Of a stretch of DNA of 64,000 nt, positions 1 to 22,354 are shown piece by piece. Positions within the stretch are counted from its first letter, which is position 1, and each line of letters begins with the position of its first letter. This DNA comes from Cyanoderma ruficeps. Lineage: Eukaryota; Chordata; Aves; Passeriformes; Timaliidae. The notes beneath the pieces are model-generated. The model was not told where the DNA came from. It saw nothing but the letters and a program-made list of their open reading frames with translations, and ran no database searches. Made by a program: the position numbers and the translations under genes. The stretch lies in the NCBI GenBank assembly GCA_008694505.1, contig VZDJ01001034.1, positions 206,119 to 270,118 on the forward strand. The letters run 5' to 3'.

Positions 1-40
1 GGCTTTTCCAGCCTCAGTGGTTCTGTGATTCCACATGTTT
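1..40 (+). mobile_element. CR1 LINE 3' tail remnant
   Basis: The sequence ends with a tail resembling the 3' end of avian CR1 retrotransposons: a TTCCAGCCTC-type stretch followed by TTCTGTGATTC. Only the last few dozen bases are in the window. It lies in a DUSP11 intron. Confidence 0.45.
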
Positions 41-400
41 GAGCTGAATCCCTGGTTTGCAGCCTCCACCAGGGAACCTGCTGTGTCTGGGTGTTTTGGT
101 CACTGGGGTTTTGCTGCGGTTAAAGTGGTCACTCACCTCTGGGAACTCTCAGCTGAGCAGTCCCAAAGCTCTGAGGCCCTGAGCACATCCCTGTCCATGG
201 AACTGGATGAGTTTTGATGTCCTTTTCAGCCCAAACCATCCCAGCATTCAGTGATCAAACTCTGTTTTTCTGCTTCAGCCTTTGCTCCTTGCCTGAGTTG
301 TTCTCCCTGATCTCCAGGACACTCCAGAGCAGGAGCCTCTCCCCACCCATCACAAGGCACCCAGATTTAAATAACTGCTTTAAAACATCACTTCCTGCAG

Positions 401-3400
401 AGTTTTGATCAGAACCTTCTGCCAGAAGAGAGATTTTCCCCTCATGACCTCATCAGGAAGGTGAAGGAGCAGAAGGAGGAGCTGGGGCTGATCATTGACC
501 TGACGTACACCACGCGCTACTACGGGCGTGAGGTCAGTGCTCAGAGACTCGGGATTCTCCCCAAAAACAGCAGCCTGGGAGACTGGGAGGGCCTGGAATC
601 CTCTGGCAGGGGCTGAGGTGAAGCCTTGCAGGCCAGGGGGGTGTTTCTGATCAAGTCTCCAACTCCCAGATCCTCTTTGGACCACCCCAAGTTTGGGGGT
701 ACCGTTGAGGTGGGGTCTGTGGGCTCTCCAGAGGGAAGAGCTGATTGCAAACAGCCTTGGCTGGCTGGGCAGTCATGGGAAAGGTGTTCCAGGTTCTGTT
801 TGTGTTTCATCTTCCCCAGGGGAAAAAAAGAGCAAAGGCAATAAAAAATAATCTGGAATATGTGTATTTTGTCCAGGGAGCAAAACAGAGCTTTTCTTAC
901 CTAAAACTGTGTAGCTGCACTTTAGGGCTTGCTAGGAAAACTCTTCTTCTTCTGGTTTATTACCTGTGATTCTTTAGGTAATCAGAATCCTTGTGTTTTT
1001 TCTGAGTTTAATTTACTGAGTTTAAATTACTGAGTTGTTTTTCCTGTAGGAACTGCCCCCCACACTGCGCTACTCGAAAATCCTGACCATGGGACACGAG
1101 ATCCCAAACAGAAAGACAATCTTGAGGTTCAAATACCTTGTGAAAAGGTTTCTGACACACAACAAAGACAACGGTGAGTGTGGATCTCCCTGACTCTGCT
1201 GCTGGGATGGGCCAGCAGGAATTCCTTTTCCTTCTCTTGACTTGGGAATGTCAAGGCAATAAATTGGGTTTTTCCTGGTGAAGGAATTCAGGTTGGCTCT
1301 GATAATCCAGGCCAGGCTGGACGGGGCTTGGAGCAGCCTGGGGTAATGGAAGGTGTCCCTGCCCATGGCAGGGGTGGCACTGGATGGGCTTTAAGGTCCT
1401 CTCCAACCCAAACCATTGCAGGATTCTGTGATGATTTGAGCCTTAATTGTGTTTGAGCTGTGGGACTGGGCAGATGAGCTGCCAGAATTAACGAGTTGAT
1501 GAGCTGAATGCTAATTAGACTTAACTAGGGTGATGCATGTGGTTACTTCTGTTCCTTGTGTTGGTGTCACTGAGGGAGGGTTGATGCCATGGGCTCGTCC
1601 TGGGGAGATTTGGGAGGTTTGGGAGGAGCTGCAGCTGAATCTCCCGTGTGTGTTACAGATAAACTCATCGGGGTGCACTGCACACATGGCTTGAACAGGA
1701 CTGGCTACTTGGTCTGTAGGTGAGTTCTCCTTGGTCAGATGGGCTTCAGTGGTGGCATTTCCAGGAGGGAACAAGAGCGGAGTGATCTCTGTGATCTCAG
1801 CCTTGCAAAGATTTCAGCTTTTGTTAGGGAGCGTTTTTCATCCCAAAATTCAGCAGTAAATGCTGATCCTCCATTCTGCCACACAAATAAAAAGTTTAAA
1901 ACTCCCCAGCCTTTTTTTTTTTTCCCTGTTTGAATCAACACCAACCCATCAGTGTTTTCATAATTAACTCTGTAATTAGAGATGTCTTGCTGCTCTGTGC
2001 AGGTATCTGATTGATGTTGAAGGCATGGAGCCAAATGCTGCCATAGAGTGTGAGTATCCTGCTGGGATGGGGAATGCTCAGGGAGGTTTGGGATGGCTCC
2101 AGGGAGGGAATTGTGCTTGAGGAAGGAGTTAAAACCCTTCTGGAGAGTTCCAATTGCTCAGAAGCCCTGAGGGTAATTCTGTCTCTTCCCAGTGTTCAAC
2201 AAGTCTCGAGGGCATCCCATAGAGAGAACCAACTACATCCAGGATCTGCAGAAGAGAACCTTGAAAAAGTGAGTCTGGATGTTCCAGGGGTGAGGACAGC
2301 TGCTGGAGAAGGTCCTGAACCTCAGGATGGCTCCGGGAGGGGAGGTTGGAGCTGGGAGAACACACAGGGAGAGGAGCCAGGGCAAGGGGGAAATGGTTTA
2401 AAACTCACTGAGGGCAGGGTTGGGTGGGATACTGGGGAGAAATCGCTCCCTGTGAGGGTGGGAATGGAATTCCCAGAAAATCTGACAGCTCCATCTCTGG
2501 AAGTTTCCAGGTCAGAAAGAGGTCAGGTTGGAGCAGCCTGGGATAGGGGAAGGTGTCCCTGCCCATGGCCAGGGTGGGACTGGATGGCATTTAATGTCCT
2601 TTCCAACCCAAACCATTCTGGGATTGGAACTTGTTGGAAAAAACCCCAGGCCCCCTTTTCTGGATGGGGCTGGGAGGGGCAAGGATCAGGTGTGACCACT
2701 GATGTGATCACTCAGTGAGTGCAAAACTCACTTTTTCGAGTGAAAACATCTGAAATTCTCTTTAAAATTCCCTTCAGAAGCAGCTGTGAACTGAAGAATT
2801 TGGGCTCAGATCTCGTCAGGAAAAAAGGCAGTGCCCCAGCCAAGCCCCAAAAGCAGCTGGGGAAGCAGCACCCGAGCCAGGCCCCCCTGGCAGTGCCCAG
2901 GTGGGTGTTTGCCCTTTCCCTGGCTATGCCCTGAGCTGAGCAGGCTCAGGGAGCTGTTCCCTCCCTTGGGAAACAATTCCAGCTGGATTTTTACAAGCTG
3001 CAGCTCGCCCAGGGCTTTGCCAGCTCTGGAAGGGTGAAAAAAAAAAAACCTCTTTGAAAGTTGTTCACAGCCAGAATGCCAACAGCGAAGCTCCTGTGCC
3101 AAGCTGTGCCTGGCAATGCCATTCCTGGGCCTGTAGGGATGGGATGACATCCTGCCAGGGTGGGAGCTGTGTCCCAGTGGGGCTGGAATGTTCCCCAGCT
3201 GGGAATTTTCAGGGAATGGAGTGCCAAGTGAGGCAGCTCTTCCCTGAGAGCGAGGTGGGGACTCTGCTGCTCTTCCTGGACTTCTCCTGGAACAGGGGAT
3301 GCAGGGAAGAGCTTCCCCAGCTGGGGTATGGCTCTGGCAGCTCCTGGCTGTGGGGAGCTCCCAAACCATATCCAGGACACCTTTGGGAGCCAGGGCCAGC

Positions 3401-4234
3401 CGTGGCTCCTTCCCCTCCTCCCTCAGGGGTGCAGAAAATGCTCCCTGATGAAAACCTCCTGCCAGAAATCAGGAGTGCACCTCTCTGGGTGTTCTCAGCC
3501 TTCAGGCTGCAGGAAAAGGCTCTGGGCACACGCAGAGGGGCTGAGGGCATTCACACCCAGCCCTTTCTTGGGTGCCAACTCCCAAATTTCCTTGCAGGAA
3601 TCCCGGCAGCACCAAGAAGAAGCCGCAGCCTGACCCCACAGCTCAGGGACAGCCCTGGGAGCTGGGACACAGCCACGGAGCCCTGGGGCACAGGCAGCTG
3701 CAGCAGAAGCAGTTGAAGAAGCTGGAGCAGAGGCAGCTGGAGCAGAAGGAACAGAAAAAGCTGGAGAAGAGGCAGCAGAAAAAGCTTGAGCAGAGGCAGC
3801 AGAAGAAGCTGGAGCAGAAGGAGCAGAATCATCTGGAGCAGAGGCAGCAGAAAAAGCTGAAACATGTGGACCAGAATCATCTGGAGCAGAGGCAGCTGGA
3901 GAAGCAGAATCATCTGGAGCAGAGGCAGCAGAAAAAGCTGAAACATCTGGAGCAGAGGCAGCTGGAGAAGCAGAATGATCTGGAGCAGGGGCAGCAGAAA
4001 AAGCTGAAACATCTGGAGCAGAATCACCTGGAGCAGAGGCAGGAGAATTATCTGGAGCAGAGGCAGCCCTGCAGTTTGGCCCCCAGGAACTGTTGGCTTT
4101 CACCACACCCCAAGAAGAAGAGCAAGGAGCTGTTCCCCACCCAGAGCCCCCAGGCCTGGCTGCCCCAGGAGCCCTCACCTGCCAGGAAACGCCGGCGCAG
4201 GAAACACGAACTGAAGGAGCAGGAAATGTCCTGA
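401..4234 (+). CDS. DUSP11: DUSP11, RNA 5'-tri/diphosphatase (PIR1), 5' end missing
   Basis: Dual-specificity-phosphatase-like enzyme; the family removes gamma and beta phosphates from RNA 5' ends in the nucleus. Exons seen: 401-532, 1050-1173, 1659-1719, 2003-2049, 2193-2268, 2784-2900 and 3598-4234. All have AG/GT borders and compatible phases, giving 397 residues. The first exon or exons lie upstream of the window. The P-loop HCTHGLNRTG (HC-x5-R, catalytic Cys and Arg) is in exon 1659-1719. The flanking IIDLTYTTRYY and NYIQDLQ segments match vertebrate DUSP11. The last exon is unlike the mammalian tail: about 120 residues of K/Q/L/E-rich repeats such as LEQRQQKKL, then a basic cluster (KRRRRKH) before the stop, suggesting a coiled coil plus nuclear localisation signal (inference). 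Introns hold CR1 fragments; 2901-3597 shows nothing else. I see no canonical AATAAA between the stop and the STAMBP promoter 400 bp downstream. Confidence 0.93.
1290..1436 (+). mobile_element. CR1 LINE 3' fragment
   Basis: Contains the GGAGCAGCCTGGG block, the GGTGTCCCTGCC block and the AAGGTCCTCTCCAACCCAAA block, then GATTCTGTGATGA, the typical 3' end of avian CR1. It is heavily 5'-truncated and inserted in a DUSP11 intron in the same direction as the gene. Confidence 0.85.
2395..2635 (+). mobile_element. CR1 LINE 3' fragment
   Basis: Shows the CR1 3' region: TTTAAAACTCACTGAGGGCAG, then GGAGCAGCCTGGGATAGGGG, then CTTTCCAACCCAAACCATTC. It lies in the DUSP11 intron before exon 2784-2900, in the sense direction. 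Confidence 0.85.
3700..4070 (+). repeat. In-frame coding repeat of DUSP11 tail
   Basis: Degenerate tandem repeat built from GAGCAGAGGCAGCAGAAAAAG-like blocks that keep the reading frame, encoding Leu-Glu-Gln-Arg-Gln and Gln-Lys-Lys-Leu units with occasional Asn-His-Leu. The opposite strand is also open here, a by-product of the composition. Confidence 0.85.
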
Positions 4235-4639
4235 CAGTGCTGGGAACGTGTTCCACGAGGAAAAACCCTCCCAGGGCTGGAGGGAGCAGCTGTGGCTCAG
4301 CCAGGGACTGCCAGGCCAGGTGTGGGGCAGCTGAACAGGGCTATTTTTTAATCTGTTTTCTCTTGCTTCGCCGATGTTTTTATAAGGAATTTTTTTAATC
4401 TGATGCTGTGCAGAGTCTGATCCGTGAGGGATGCAGGAAGTAAAAAAAACAAACCACAGACTCAACCAGAGCTGGAATAATCCTAAAGGAACATCCTCAG
4501 GCATCCCTAGAACCTTAAACAAAACGAGCTTTTGTTTATTTTCTCAACGTGTAACGAGAAACAGGATTGGGCCTTAAAACAGGAGATTTTTTTTTCTCCT
4601 TTTTACCCACTTTTGCTAAAGTAAATTTCCAAGGTGTGC

Positions 4640-5008
4640 AAACTCCAGTCTGGCTGTGGGGCGGTCATTTCCCCTGAGGGGCCCGTGCGCCATCCGCGCT
4701 GCGGGGGGGGGGGTGGGCGGGGCTTGGCCCAATTTTGGGGTGAGAACGGGCGGGTTTGGGCTGGGCCGGAGCGGGGCCGCTCCACGGGCGCTGCCCCTTT
4801 AAGACCTGACACCATGACGTCATGACGTACGACGTTCCGCCAAGGGAACGGATCTGCTGCGCACCTGGGCGGAAGTAGGTGGTGTGTGCTACATGCCCGG
4901 ATGTTGGGACGGCTTCTGATTGGCTGCCGGGAGAGAGGCGGGGCGGTGCTGCGGCGGGTGGGGAAGAACCCGGAAGTGCTGAGGGGAAACGGCGGCCCCG
5001 CGCGCCAG
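4640..5008 (+). promoter_or_regulatory. STAMBP CpG-island promoter and non-coding exon 1
   Basis: GC- and CpG-rich segment without TATA. It carries a full cAMP-response element TGACGTCA at 4815-4822 directly followed by a second TGACGTA, an inverted CCAAT box (ATTGG) at 4919-4923 and an ETS/GABP-type CCGGAAGTG at 4970-4978. A good donor (CCAG then GTCAGG) at 5009 suggests that a 5'UTR exon ends at 5008 and joins the coding exon at 7161. Exact transcription start not determined. The 5009-6470 stretch is GC-rich at first and otherwise shows no gene. Confidence 0.7.
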
Positions 5009-6479
5009 GTCAGGGCTGGGCCGGGGATGGGGAGGGTCCCCCGGGATGGAGGGTCCCGGCCTCTGCTGGGGGGTCTCTCTGAGCATCGGGGGCGGCTTGA
5101 GGCACCAGGGCTACGCTGCTGGACCGTACCGACCTCTCCTGAGAGACCTTGTCGGGAGAGCTCCGGTTGGGGGGGGCGGAGGGTCTCGTGTGGAGGTGCG
5201 GATAGGGGGGTCTGGAATCTTCCAGAAGAAGGGGGACCCACTCCGGAGTGTTCCGGCTGTGGGATATTCACTCTCGGGAGGAGAATCCCATCGCGGGGGG
5301 TGTCTGATTGTGGGACCCTCGCTTTAGGAAGAGGGATCTGCTCAGAGCTGGGAGATGTTTCTCCTCAGGACAGGGGATCCGGTCAGGCGGCTCTGACTGT
5401 GCGACCTTTCCCCTTAGGATGGCGCCATTCGTTTTGAGGTTCCCCTTGCCCTGTTGGGGGGGTTCTCTTCTCGTTTTACAGGGGGAGATCTGGAGGGGCT
5501 GTGTGGGGGGCACAGTCAGTGTGGGGGGGCTCTTCCCTGCTCTCCCTTTTAGGACAAGGGCTGCAGCACTTGTGGAGGGCTCTGATTTTGGGGAGGGGTC
5601 ACCCTGTCTCTTGGTGAGGGTCTGGAGTTTGGGGGAGGTGATTTAGGCTCTTTGTTTCGAGGGATGCTGTGGGATTTCGAGGGGGGTTCCAGGGTGTGGA
5701 TGGTTCTGTTCTCCCGGGGGGAAAAGGACTGTGAGACTTGGCAGGGATTATTTTGAGGAAGGGACTCGGAGATCTGGCTTGGGGGAGCAGCTGAACCCCC
5801 ACCCCCCGAGCTGTGGCTGTCACACCCCAAAGGGTTTTGCCACAGGAGCCTCTGGCAGAGCTGGATCAGGGGACAAGGGGCTCCTGCAGGGTGTGGGCTG
5901 GGAAACACAGCTCTGCCTGCCCTCAAAAAGCAGCTCCTGCTCTGGGGTAACCCCCAGAGGGGCTCCCCTCCTCTCCCAGGGTCCCTGGGGGCCTTTCACT
6001 CCCTTAGGGAGGTGCCTCAGTAACTCCTGGCACTGCATGTGGCCTCTGAGGTGTTGTTCTGGTGGGTCTGATCTGGGTGGCCAGAACAATCGCTGTCTTT
6101 TTTTCAACTTGGAAATGAAACTTGAGATGATTTTTAGTGAGGAGGTAATATAAAAGTGGGTTTCTATTGGAAGGCTTTCAGGGGCTGTTATGGAAAGGTG
6201 TCCACAAAAGGCCAGCCCCACAGAGGTGAGGACATTTTTACATGCTTTAGGAAATTAGTGCGATTTTACAGGGAGTTTAACCCTTCCCTTGGCCCAGAGT
6301 GGCTTTTTCGAGTTAAAACTGCTTTTGGTGGAGGATTTCTGGGCTCCCTGCCCCTCAGCCCTGCTGCTTCCTCCACTTGGAATCCACCAGCTCCCGTCTG
6401 TGGTGATTCCCACATGGATCAGGTCATGGTGCATTCCTGAGGCCATGGGAGTGCCTCCCACAGCACAGTCAGAGAGGGA

Positions 6480-6745
6480 GTTGGGATGGAGCCTGTTGGG
6501 TCAGGGTGGATTTGGGATGGAGCCTGTTGGGTCAGGGTGGATTTGGGATGGAGCCTGTTGGGTCAGGATGGGTCTGGGATGGAGCCTGTTGGGTCAGGAT
6601 GGATTTGGGGGGATCCTCTAGGGTCAGGATGGATCTGAGGGGTTCCTTTTGGGTCTGGGGGGATCCTGTTGGGTCAGGATGGATTTGGGATGGATTCTGT
6701 AGGGTCAGGATGGATTTGGGATGGAACCTGTTGGGTCAGGATGGT
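6480..6745. repeat. Minisatellite, about 30-33 bp unit
   Basis: Around eight degenerate copies of GGATGGAGCCTGTTGGGTCA(GGATGGATTTGG). Lies in STAMBP intron 1, directly upstream of a CR1 fragment. Confidence 0.9.
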
Positions 6746-6905
6746 TTAGTCGAGGTGGTGTTGGGGCATGAGTTGGACTCAATGCCCTTAAAGGTCTTTT
6801 CCAACCTGGTGAATCCACGACTCTGTAATTGATTCTGTAATTGACTGGGTGATTTCTGTGATTCCACTATTGAGTGATGTCTGTGACTGAGTGATTCCTG
6901 TGGTT
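6735..6905 (+). mobile_element. CR1 LINE 3' end with expanded terminal repeat
   Basis: The block GTTGGACTCAATGCCCTTAA, AAAGGTCTTTTCCAACCTGG and then TGATTCTGTAATTGATTCTG is the CR1 3' end. The terminal octamer-type repeat appears to continue into the degenerate TGATTCTGTG array that follows. Confidence 0.75.
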
Positions 6906-7130
6906 TCTGTGATTCCATGGCTCTGTAATGTCTGTGATTCAGTGGTTNGTGGGTTCCGTGGGTTCGGTGGGTTCCGTGGGTTCCGTGGGTTCTGTGGTTC
7001 CATGGTACTGTGGGTTCTCTGGGTTCTGTGGGTTCTCTGGGTTCCGTGGGTTCCGTGGTTTCTGTGGTTTCCGTGGGTTCCGTGGTTTCTGTGGGTTCCA
7101 CGGTTCCGTGGCTCCGTTCCCCGCGGGCTC
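6850..7130. repeat. Short-unit repeat (TGGGTTCCG/TGTGGTTC) before STAMBP coding exon
   Basis: About 280 bp of 8-12 bp units such as GTGGGTTCCGTGGGTTCTG. It ends some 30 bp before the splice acceptor at 7160 and includes one undetermined base at 6948. It probably grew out of the adjacent CR1 tail. Confidence 0.85.
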
Positions 7131-7175
7131 TGACGGCCGTGCCCCCCTCGGTGCCCGCAGAGCCCTGCCCGGCCC

Positions 7176-18106
<10,931 letters not shown>

Positions 18107-21100
18107 AGCCTCTTGCCTTGTCCCTTCACAGGAACCACCCACCTTCCTTTAGGCCTAGGGAATCGGTTTTCTTCTCCTGTAGCAGATGATTTCTACCGTG
18201 TAGTGATCCCTCCCCTCCCTGCGGTGAAATCAGATCCCTGCCCTCAGCAGGAGCCCCTGGAACCTCAGTGCCTGGCATGGGGCTGGCAGGGGCTCCAGGT
18301 GTGGGGAGAAGCCAGCTGGGAGCTCAGAGACAGAAGCCAACACTAAAGCAGTTGTTTAACTCTAATCCACGGCTTGAACAACCTCCTGGGGAGGTTCCCC
18401 ATGACTTGCTGCAACCCTGAAGTGGGGAAACCTCTTCAAGTGCTTTTGGGACTTGCCCAATTTAACCCATGCCCTGTTTTGTCCCTCGTTCCGGGCTGCT
18501 CAGTCTCAGCAGAGCTTCCAGGAGCACATAAATCTTTCCTACAGTTTAAAATCAAACCTTGCTGACCACTCTGACCCCCCATGTGAGCTCAGTGCTGCTT
18601 CCTGGTACTCATGTGTCTGCCTGGGGAGAGAAAAGGGCCCAGCCTCCTTTGGGATCCCCCTTCCAGTGTTTCAGGGCTGGAAGTGGCCCTGCTTTGCATC
18701 CCAGCAGTGTTTAGGGATGTCTGAGCATTTCATCCCTTTTCCTGGCTGGTCGATGCCCTGGTGTCACCGTGGAGGACCTCGGTCTCCTGGCCGCCATCGC
18801 CACTCCAAGATAGAATTCCAGCAGCTTTGACCACTTCCATCCCACTCCAGGATGGGATTTCCAGCAGCTTTGACTCCCAGATCCTGCCAGATCCCTGTCC
18901 CTGATTGCCTCTGCACATCCCAGAGCAGCGGGAGGCCTGTCCTTGCCAAATCCCAGCGCTCCGTGACGTCGCTGTTGTGTGGGACCCTCCTCGAGGTGCT
19001 TTAGTCGGGTGCCAAGCCGAGATTTTCCTTCCCCGTGCTCCAGGCCGAGCCCCCGCCCTCGGGGGGAGGGAAGCAGCCGCATTCCAAGGTGGAAGGCAGC
19101 TGTGCCGGGGCCGGGCGTGCTCCACATCCCACGGCAGGATGGGATGGTCGGCACATGGCCGTGCGGGGAGGGGAGGGGCCGGGGCTGCCTTCCCACCTGG
19201 CATGCAAACATCCCGGTCCTTATGTCGTGTGCTTGTACAGCCGGCACCCCGTGGCTTTCCGTTTGACACACATGGATGGGATTACCCGGGCTGGGCCTCC
19301 TGTGCCACTCGTTTTTCTTTGAGCTCTCTCTGTGGGGTGGGGTCTGGCTCAGGGTGGGGGGATCCGTTTCTTTGGGGGTTGCCGCGTTTGTGGCAGCCCC
19401 TGCGTGACAAGTGCTGCTCCCAGCCTTTCCCGAGTCGCTTTTGGGAACAGGCTGGCCCCGGGGATGGGAGGGGCCTTCGGGGCATCTCTGGGAACTCGTT
19501 TTCAGCCCTAATTAATTTAAACCATGCTCGTGAGGGAGGTGCAGTTTGCGTGTAGGATTGTTCATCCCCAGCTCTCCACAGCTCCTCACCCCGAGGGCTC
19601 CCCCGGAGCAGCGTGGGGACACAGAGTGGAAAATCACATCTTGCAAAGCAGCAATTCCTTCAAACCTGTGGGGAATATCCCAAGGGATTTATCCCAGCTC
19701 CACGTCCCTGCAGGTCTCAGGTGTGAGCTGGCTCCAGGAGAGGAGCTGGTGGCACATCACCACTTCTGTGTTGTCCCAGTGACTGATAAACCTTTCCAGG
19801 GAATTTTCCACATTCCTTGGAGCAGAGAGTTCCTCAGGTCAGGGCTCAGCTGCCACCTCCCTCCCAGCACTGCTCCTTGAGTTTCCAGCTTTTTCATCAT
19901 ATTTTTTCACCCCAGGTCCCTGAGTCCTTTGTGTGTCAGTGAATGTCAACATCCTGCCGCTGCTGCTGGGTCCCAGGAACTCAGCCTGGCTCTCTCAATC
20001 CGTGCCAGATGTGACTGTCACACCTTTAAACCGCTCAAAATTGGGTTGGGCTTGGGAGGAGCTGACCCCGAACATAAACTACCCTCAGCAGCAATGATTT
20101 ATTGGCTGTAACAATGTGGGCCGTGTGTTTTGGGGGGTTCCCGCAGGCAGGGAGCAGTGCTTATCTCCACCTCAGCAAAGGGAATGGATCTAAATGTCTC
20201 TTTTCAGGGGTTTGTCCATCCTCAGCAGCATCCCGAGAGGTTCCCCCCCGAGGGAGGTGCCGAGGGCTGGGCCAGCGCCGGGAGTTTTGAAATGCAGCGG
20301 CCAAGCAGGGATCGCCCCCTCCTCGTCCCACGCCGCTCCCAGCCTCGCCTGTGCCGTGGGATGCCTGGCGTTCCTGCGAGCATCCCGGGCCCGCCGGCCG
20401 CTGGATTGGCTGCGGGGGCCAAACCTTTCCTTTTTAGGCTGCGCGTGGGCTCCCGCTCGGGGCTGCTCTGCCGCCGGCCCTGCTCCAGCCCCGCCGCGGG
20501 CCGGGATGCTCGGGGATCCCCCGGGGACGGGGGCAGCCCGGATCTGACCCGTCCCCAGCAAGAGTGATGAGTCCTGGAGCTGCTGAGGCCGGTCTGAGGT
20601 TGCTGGGACCGGCCCAGGGTTCAGCGATGTCTCTGGGCTTTGGGAATGTCCCCCTGCCTGGGTTGGGATGGGATCCTGCCACCGATTCCGTGCGACTCCT
20701 GGCACAGCCGTGCTCCCTCCACACGGGGCTCTGCAGCTGCTGCCTCCATCAAGCCCCTTTTCCCACCCCCACTCTGCTGGGTTTGGGGAATAATTTATTT
20801 TAAAGGGGTTTTTTTTTGCAACATGTCATATATGGCAGCCTTCCCCCTCGGTGACCTCATGTTTGGCAGGGACCCAGCCAGGCTGGGGTGTGAGGTGGCA
20901 GCTGGACCCCGGGGCTGGGGCTGTGGGGGGACACAAAGTGCAGGGCCAGGGGACAAATCCTGCCCCTGTGAGCTGTTTCACAGGGAAAGGGAACGACCTG
21001 GCAGAGCCATCCCTGGGGATGCTGGAGCTGTGAACGGACTGGCAGTGCTGGGGGGACACCATGTCCCTGTCCTGCTCGGGGGGGTGACAGCCCAGATGGG

Positions 21101-22190
21101 ACAGAGCCATCCCTGGGGGACGTTGGAGGGGTGAACAGGCTGGCAGTGTTGGGGACACACTGTCCCTGTCCTGCTCTGGGGGATGACAGCCCAGGGCCCA
21201 TTCTCTCCCTCTGAAATCATGGGAGCACCAGGACCTTTGGGTCCCTTGCTTGTGGTGGCACCCTGCAGCTCTTTGTCACTGCTCCAGTGCTGGGATGTCC
21301 CTGCCCCAGGCACAGCTTGAGATCAGCCTGGTGCCCCCGTGCCTCAGTTTCCCTCCAGCCCCCCCTAGCTCCGGGAGCGACTCTGGGGCATCTCTGCTGC
21401 CTCCCCCAGGTGCTCTGGGAGACTCCCTGGGGAGGGCCCGTTGCCCTTAAAAAGGCAGCCGGGACTTTGGGCGCTGCTGGTTGGCCTCTGCCGGGGCCGG
21501 GGCCTCTGTGACTCTGCTCCCTCTGCCAAGGCTCGGCCCCGGGGCTGGGGGTGGCCCCGGCCCTCCCGGGCTGTGTCCAGGCAGAGGGGCTTGGGGACAG
21601 CACCCACCGTGTCCCTTGGGGGGGTCTGAGCTCATCCCACCTCCAAAATCCTCCCAGGAGGGATCGGAACTTGGCTCGCCCTCAGTGCGGGGTCGGGATT
21701 TGGACCCACAAGCCCTGGGCTGGTGCACGCCGAGGATTTGGGGCACGAGGGGCTTTGGGATACCAAAATCCCAAAAATGGGGGCGGAGAGAGAAAACCAC
21801 AGGGAGAGGCATCCCAGAAGTGCTGGATGCCAGGGATGCAGGGGGAACCGAGGCCGGGAGGAGGCGATGCACCAACCCCGCGCGCCTCCAGCATCTCAGG
21901 CACGCCAGATCCCCACCCTGGCTGCGGGGTGTCCCCACGGCAGAGCCCCAACACCCACCTCCACCCGGGTGGGGTTTCCACCCGCACTCCCCAGCAACTG
22001 GAGTCACTTCCACCTCCTTTTTCCCAGCCCGTCGCTTATAAGGACTTGTGTCTCACTTGTTTATCGGAGCGGAGCATAAAAGGAACAGACTCACGACTGG
22101 GCCGTTGCCTCCCAAGCATCCCTACCATACATTTTCCTACAATAATTAACCGTGCTGGGTCCTACCACCAGCCCAAGGTCAATTTAATGA
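18107..22190. other. STAMBP 3'UTR and STAMBP-ACTG2 intergenic region, no gene seen
   Basis: The first part must hold the STAMBP 3'UTR, but I see no canonical AATAAA near the stop. A CpG-rich block at about 20220-20560 with an inverted CCAAT box (ATTGG, 20405-20409) could be a promoter or enhancer, but I find no exon attached. From 20780 to 20840 there is an A/T island with a CArG-like TCATATATGG at 20826-20835. The open frames here do not resemble a known protein. Confidence 0.5.
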
Positions 22191-22302
22191 AATAAAACAC
22201 CTTATATGGCCATATGGCCAACACACCATCACTGAGCCTATTTAGGGTCTTTGTTTAGAGAGGATCCGCCTCTGAGGTTCCTCGGGCTCGCTGGTATTTA
22301 TA
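22034..22302 (+). promoter_or_regulatory. ACTG2 promoter: CArG boxes and TATA
   Basis: A perfect SRF site CCTTATATGG lies at 22200-22209, immediately followed by the palindromic CCATATGG core. A near-match GCTTATAAGG lies at 22034-22043. A TATA-like TATTTATA is at 22295-22302, about 30 bp before the likely start. Paired CArG boxes are the known hallmark of smooth-muscle actin promoters, driven by SRF and myocardin. Confidence 0.85.
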
Positions 22303-22324
22303 CCCTCGGCACATCGGGGCTCGG

Positions 22325-22354
22325 TCCCAGAGGAAAGGAGCTCTCGCCTCTGTG
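22325..22354 (+). other. ACTG2: ACTG2 non-coding exon 1 (inferred)
   Basis: About 25-30 bp downstream of the TATA-like box the sequence runs to a strong donor (CTCTGTG then GTGAGT at 22355). Smooth-muscle actin genes have a short untranslated first exon, which fits. The 5' end is a guess. Intron 1 (22355-23136) shows no other feature. Confidence 0.65.

Noticed and set aside
3495..4256. 253-codon minus-strand Ala/Ser/Pro-rich open frame
   Set aside because: Complement of the repetitive DUSP11 tail exon. The plus-strand frame has splice sites and continues a known protein.
20220..20560. Additional protein-coding first exon in the CpG-rich block between STAMBP and ACTG2
   Set aside because: CpG content and a CCAAT box are present, but no open frame with a donor resembles any family I know.
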